From Spisula solida (taxonomy: Eukaryota > Mollusca > Bivalvia > Venerida > Mactridae): a stretch of DNA of 64,000 bases. Numbering within the stretch: position 1 is the first letter of the stretch; every line of letters begins with the position of its first letter. This document shows positions 59,682-64,000 of the stretch, one piece after another. The position numbers and the translations under genes are program-made. The stretch is taken from the NCBI GenBank assembly GCA_947247005.1, contig OX365948.1, forward strand, positions 54,419,401-54,483,400. Reading direction: 5' to 3'. The notes beneath the pieces are model-generated. The model was given only the letters and a program-made list of their open reading frames with translations, made no database searches and was not told the DNA's origin.

Positions 59682-62600
59682 CTGAAAAAATAGAAAAAGA
59701 AAATATTTGAAAGCAATAGACAAGGGAAGAGTAGAAACAATGAATAACAAAGTCAGGGTTGCCACTTAGTTGAGAAAATGAAATTCTCAGACTTTTCACC
59801 GACTTTTTTTCCTTGACTAAGCTCTACTTTTCACAGACCAAATTGAATATCACAGTATTTTTTCTCAAACCCATCCTTTATTTTATTAAGGCTTTTAAGA
59901 AAATTTAATTACTGCCTTTGACCATTTTGAATACCAGTCCAGAATTTCATATCCCCTGACTTTTCCCTAAAGTGTAACATAATTTCTCAACAATTTTTTA
60001 GTTATTATAGGGTGACTGATTCACCTAACCAGTTTTCTGGAACTGTGTTCTAACCAGTACCGACCTGCCCTGTCACCAGGAACCGACTACTTATCCACAT
60101 GTTGAGGAAAATCAAATTTCCATGAACAGATTTTGCCTGCTGCAACCCGGTATTAGCACTGCGCTCGTTTCAACCGGGCGAATAGCACGCACATCAATTT
60201 CGGTACACCGGAGACATATGTCAATAGCCGGACTGAAACCATGCAGGAAATACTGGTTCCCACGGCCTTACCATTAAAACAATAGGAGCTACAAAATGTG
60301 ACAGCTGTATCGATCACGTGACAGGCTCATTTGCTGTGCAATCAGGAAATTTGCTGGGTACCAATCATTTGATTGGGATATCCTGATAAATGTACAATCA
60401 ACTCCACCTATTAATATAACATAGATATATCCCTAGATTTCTGTCCTTCAGGCTTACATTAAAGTTAGAAGTATCATATTTCATAAAGTGTCGTAATTTT
60501 CAAAATGAATACAAGCTATTGAAAGCTTGAAATCAATACCGATTTATAATGATACATACTCGTGTCCCTGGCTTATATATGAGAACGACAGTGTACCAAG
60601 ACCTCTATTGGTCACAATGGTGACTGGGTACAAACTGTTAATTTTATTATGCATTGAAAAACTTGTTATTTTAATATCTGGCTTAAATATATTGCCAAAC
60701 ATTTAAAAGAAACCTGACACAGTGCCACCTCTCTTAGGTGGTCTGCCTAGTCCTTTAAGCAACATCCTCTCCCAGAGCAACCCTCTCTTGAAAAACAACC
60801 ACAACATAGTGACCCTCTTTTTGAAAAACAACTCCTAGATAGTGACCCTCTTTTTGAAAAACAACTCCTAGATAGTGACCCTCTTTTGAAGAACAACCCC
60901 TACATAGTGACACTCTTTTGAAAAACAACCCCTACATAGTGACCCTCTTATGAAGAGCAACCCCTACAGAGTGACCCTCTCTTGAAGTGCAACCCCTACA
61001 GAGCAAAGCTCTCTTGAAAAACAACCCCTACATAGTGACCCTCTTTTGAAGAACAATCCCTACATAGTTAAGCTCTTTCAAAGAGCAACCCCTACAAAGT
61101 GACCCTCTCTTGAAGAGCAACCCCTACATAGTGACGCTCTTTCAAAGAGCAACCCCTACAAAGTGACCCTCTTTTGAAAAACAACCCCTACATAGTGACG
61201 CTCTTTTGAAAAACAACCCCTACATAGGACCCTCTTTTGAAAAACAACCCCTACATAGTGACGCTCTTTCAAAGAGCAACCCCTACAAAGTGACACTTTT
61301 TGGAAGAACAACCCTTATACAGCAACCCTTTTCTGAAGAGCAACCCCTACAGAGTGACCCACCTTAAAACTAGAGGGCCATGATGCAGGTTATATTCACT
61401 TACCCAAGAAAGTCATCAATGTCCATAGTCCGTGCTCGTTTTAATTCATAACCACTTTTCACCAACATATCAACAACTTTTGTTTTTACATCGAAATCTG
61501 GTGGAACAGGCTGAAAAAGATTTAAAACATGTGATTTAAATTGCAAATTAGGGCCATCATACAAATTGATTTCAAAACTAGAAAGATATTGACAGCAATA
61601 TGACTTGTTTGTATGTCTTTCACAAAGGGCCATAACTCTGGCAATGTTCGTCTGACCCAGAATTCCAGACAATATGCACAACTAGGCTTGGTGCAAATGA
61701 TTCATGTGAAGTTTCATAGAAATCCAAGAGTTGATTAAGGAGAACAAGTGCAGACAATTTTTGTGACAATTTTTGTGACATTCATCCAGACAGACTAACT
61801 TCCTAAAATCAAGCACAAAATCAATATGTTTTCCTCACTATATGTGAGAGACATGAACACTCGCCAGAGTATCAAGGCCCTATGTAAGTACAGTTAACTG
61901 TTTTGGGTGCAGGGACATAAAAAATTAAAATCTGGGCAGAAAATGTAACTCTAAATTTATGTCATTCTGCAAATAGAGTAAGTATAGGGCTACGAGAATT
62001 GCAATATTAACCTGTTTGACCCTACATGAATCAAAATATTAATTGTTTTGACTCTAAATGTCTATGGGATAATGGTTATGCATTGACTATGCCCTATTAG
62101 TAAGAATAATGTACATACTATATTTTTTAATGAACAATGAACTCTGTAATTCTTCTCAAGTAATTCCAGTACTTTTGTAAACCTGAAATGAAAATAACAA
62201 CAAACATAAATTGATTGTTGAAAGCATAATTGTACTATAGTCAAACCAAATCTATTTGAAGTCTGAAATTTCATTTTTAACACGAGAGGTTTCTGAGAAA
62301 CAAGTGTCTCCCACAAAGGGCCATAACTCGGGCAATATGAATTCTACAGTGAAGTTCCGCTAATAAGACCAGTCAAAAAGGTGGTCTTAATAGCGAATCG
62401 GTCTTATTAGCGGACCTTTTTTGTTCTAAATTTAATACTTTGGGACTTTAAACTGACAAAAGTCTGCCTGATTTTAAAATAATCAAAGTGGTCTTATTAG
62501 CGGAACTTTACTGTACCATAAATTCCTGACAATATGCATAACTATGCTTGTGACCAATTATTTGTGTGAATTTGAAGTTTCATCGAAATCGGACCAGTCG

Positions 62601-63245
62601 TTAAGGAGAACAAGAGCAGAGATGAACATGCATGGGAAGCAACTATGGATACTCTGTAATGTCAGAAACGTGACCACATACACTAAACCTCATACAGATG
62701 TTTTTTGTTAACTTTCCTTTGCGGATGAAAAGTAGCATCTCACTACAATGACTACACGCAAGCTTCATACAGATTGTCTACATTTCCCTATCTTTGTACC
62801 AGGTGAATAAGCAATACACAGGGATTCTACTGTGGCATAATGCCCAATCCTGAAAATGAGTCGCAACTCTGTCTTGGGTGCATATAGCACACATCCCTAC
62901 ACCTTAATTAGGTTTCAAACATTGTTTTAGTGTTAAAATTCAGATAATGGAACTTCAAATGACCATAACTTTGAATTTTTATTTTGTGCAGAAATGATAA
63001 TTCTTCCCAATGCAGCAAATCCGGATTTCCGGATTATTCCAGAATTGTAGGACCCCCAACTACATTAGTAGGTAGAGCTGAGGTTTTCAAGATACCACTA
63101 ATGTAGTGTTTAAAACAAATAATTAAGTTTTCTATCTGTTAATCCTTATAAAACAATGTGATGTGAATGACATAACTTACTTAAATGAAGCACCAATAGT
63201 TTTGTTTTTTCTTGAGAAACAAATTCTAACCAATCCATCCCATTC
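59639..63245 (-). CDS. DIMT1: DIMT1, 3' part (last four exons)
   Basis: DIMT1 transfers four methyl groups from S-adenosylmethionine to two neighbouring adenosines in helix 45 of 18S rRNA. It acts in the nucleolus and is also needed for small-subunit rRNA processing. The visible product is the join 63245-63181, 62182-62119, 61510-61404, 59681-59639: 279 bases, or 92 residues plus TGA. It keeps family hallmarks of the helical C-terminal domain: 'EWDGLVRICFSRKNKT', 'LELLEKNYRVHCS', 'KRARTMDIDDFL' and the ending 'FNEEGFHFS'. Every intron has GT-AG ends and phases agree (2, 0, 2). The catalytic Rossmann domain and start codon lie to the right of the window, so this is a partial gene. Known family proteins end at the same point, so the C-terminus is complete. 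Codons are intact, with no stop or frameshift. Confidence 0.96.
60770..61360. repeat. 32-bp tandem array in the last DIMT1 intron
   Basis: About 18 imperfect units share 'gaccctcttttgaaaaacaa' and 'cccctacatagt', with a 'tctttcaaagagcaacccct' variant. It occupies a third of the 1722-base intron and lies 44 bases from the exon at 61404. Confidence 0.93.
61404..61510 (-). CDS. DIMT1: DIMT1 exon (second from last)
   Basis: The acceptor 'aaatctttttcag' and donor 'gtaagtgaat' bound it. It encodes 35 residues, including 'VVDMLVKSGYELKRARTMDI', the most recognisable part of the tail, and ends with GG of a split glycine codon where many relatives have arginine. The open frame continues upstream into the intron, but that part is not coding. 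Confidence 0.96.
61619..61790 (+). repeat. 'gggccataactc' repeat, copy 1
   Basis: It contains 'cacaaagggccataactctg', 'aattccagacaatatgcaca' and 'agttgattaaggagaacaag'. It matches 62310-62640 in the same orientation. I associate this phrase with common mollusc repeats, but I cannot name the class. Confidence 0.75.
62119..62182 (-). CDS. DIMT1: DIMT1 exon (third from last)
   Basis: The acceptor 'tattttcatttcag' and donor 'gtatgtacat' bound it. The first base completes the split lysine, then 21 codons read 'FTKVLELLEKNYRVHCSLKN' plus I. The phase-0 junction leads straight into 'PVPPDF' of the next exon. Confidence 0.95.
62310..62640 (+). repeat. 'gggccataactc' repeat, copy 2, split
   Basis: It matches 61619-61790, but is broken at a TA by the MITE at 62347-62513. 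The words 'gggccataactcgggcaata' lie left of the break, and 'aattcctgacaatatgcata' and 'gtcgttaaggagaacaagag' lie right of it. Confidence 0.8.
62347..62513. mobile_element. TA-flanked MITE, family K
   Basis: Ends 'cagtgaagttccgctaataa' and 'ttattagcggaactttactg' are inverted, with TA on both sides (62345-62346, 62514-62515). 'ggtcttattagcgga' occurs inside as well, so the arms are nested. CAGT ends with a TA duplication fit pogo/Tigger-type elements. It lies in a DIMT1 intron. Confidence 0.88.
62813..63060 (+). repeat. hAT-like repeat family L, copy 2
   Basis: It matches 59319-59590. Weak inverted ends may exist ('agggattctac' left, 'gtaggaccccc' right). It lies in the same DIMT1 intron as the family K MITE. 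Confidence 0.7.
63181..63245 (-). CDS. DIMT1: DIMT1 exon (fourth from last)
   Basis: The acceptor 'gttatattatag' precedes the exon and the donor 'gtaagttatg' follows. It starts in phase 0 and encodes 21 residues from 'EWDGLVRICF' to 'TIGASF', plus two bases of a lysine codon (AA). The matching segment in animal DIMT1 proteins reads W-D-G-L-V-R-I with a K-N-K-T motif after it. Confidence 0.95.
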
Positions 63246-63304
63246 CTATAATATAACATAATACATTAAGCATTATTCTAACATAGCACATGAGATTTGC
63301 CTTC

Positions 63305-63640
63305 TTTGCGTATATTGAGCTTACCATATTTTATTACCGCGATAAAATATAGCTGATTGATGATGTCACGTTTGACATCATATACTATGACAAATGACGT
63401 AAATGTGACGTTCCTAGGAAAGAAAGTAGTTTGACGTCAATCTGTCTTGTTATGATATAAAAGGCAGAGCATCGGCGATGTTAGAATCGAAATATTAAAT
63501 AGGAGCTGTGCTTTGTTGTGTTATAAAATATAGGCACTCGTTTGAATGTGTACATTAAATCACTTGTGCTACGCACTCGTGATTTAATTACTACGCATCC
63601 AAACACGTGCCTATATTTTATTACGCAACAAAACATTATT
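63305..63640 (+). mobile_element. Fold-back element, family B, copy 3
   Basis: The body shares 'gttcctaggaaagaaagtag' with copies at 3320 and (inverted) 15640. The closing hairpin (63512-63636) has long arms, with loop 'cacttgtgctacgcactcgt'. This copy has the best-kept loop of the family. It lies upstream of the first visible DIMT1 exon, inside an intron. Confidence 0.75.
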
Positions 63641-64000
63641 TCTCAAGTATAGACACACGTGAAAATAGACAATACATATCAAACTAGAGCTGCGACATTT
63701 GACAGACTAATATACCCCAGTGGGCAAAAGTCACTGCAGCTAATTATTTCCTTCATGCATGTGACATCTACATGTTGAAGATTGTTCATCTGTTAAAGTT
63801 TGAAGGAAATTCTGCCAAAACTGTTGGAGGAGTTGTGTCCACAAGAATTTTTCATTTCATGTTATTTATATGATTTTGGCCAAAACCATAGCAGTGCTAA
63901 ATTCTTTTCGTCAAACACATGAACATTGCTGATTAATTTCAAAGACATAGTAATTTGCTAATTAGATATGTCAGAAGCAAAACATAAATCACGGTTAAAG
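63641..64000. other. DIMT1 intron sequence, no exon seen
   Basis: No further exon is visible up to the window edge. 'tctgccaaaactgttggag' and nearby words look like dispersed repeat sequence, but I found no second copy here. Confidence 0.5.

Noticed and set aside
61511..61681. N-terminal part of the 93-codon frame overlapping the DIMT1 exon
   Set aside because: It lies upstream of a good splice acceptor and inside a dispersed repeat, so it is intron sequence.

Overview
This is a eukaryotic, AT-rich, gene-poor window. It is most likely from an invertebrate, and a bivalve or other mollusc is my best guess. That guess rests on intron-bearing genes with metazoan-type protein sequence, several tRNA-headed SINEs, many small palindromic DNA transposons (MITEs), and long minisatellites; it is an inference, not a proven identity. 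There are no bacterial operons, no phage genes, and no CRISPR array.

The only host gene I can support is at the right end on the minus strand. Four short exons (63181-63245, 62119-62182, 61404-61510, 59639-59681) join in frame through canonical GT-AG introns. They encode the last 92 residues plus stop of DIMT1 (Dim1/KsgA family), the nucleolar enzyme that dimethylates two adjacent adenosines near the 3' end of 18S rRNA. The 5' exons with the methyltransferase domain lie beyond the right edge of the window. Its introns and 3' untranslated region carry a 32-bp tandem array, two copies of a 'gggccataactc' repeat (one split by a TA-flanked MITE), and two copies of an hAT-like repeat. One of those hAT-like copies overlaps the likely polyadenylation signal.

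The remaining ~59 kb is a mosaic of repeats. Positions 1-9.9 kb hold a 1.3-kb direct duplication (1-1339 and 7155-8460), a long-inverted-repeat element, a fold-back element split by an hAT-like MITE, a tRNA-headed SINE, an internally deleted Tc1-like transposase remnant and a PIF/Harbinger-like element. Positions 10-25 kb hold SINE and dispersed-repeat copies, a two-state 21-bp array (14.15-14.95 kb), a 34-bp array (17.1-18.1 kb) and several MITEs. Positions 25-31 kb hold a 46-bp array, two tRNA-like sequences, a family of MITEs ending in CAGGCCCC (one split by a SINE) and a decayed LINE fragment. Positions 34-52 kb hold further arrays and MITEs, including a 650-bp pogo/Tigger-like element, and a cluster of inverted copies of a 15-base core. 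Positions 53.4-58.26 kb are one 4.85-kb minisatellite with a 38-bp unit and a ~600-bp higher-order period.

Nearly all open reading frames outside DIMT1 are chance frames. The longest (14.1-14.9 and 34.0-34.5 kb) exist only because the tandem units are 21 and 45 bp, both multiples of three. I found no convincing new biological system. The most interesting items are the fold-back families with a shared CGCTACGC-type loop, the two-state and higher-order arrays, the inverted-core cluster, and the repeat-derived sequence in the DIMT1 3' end.
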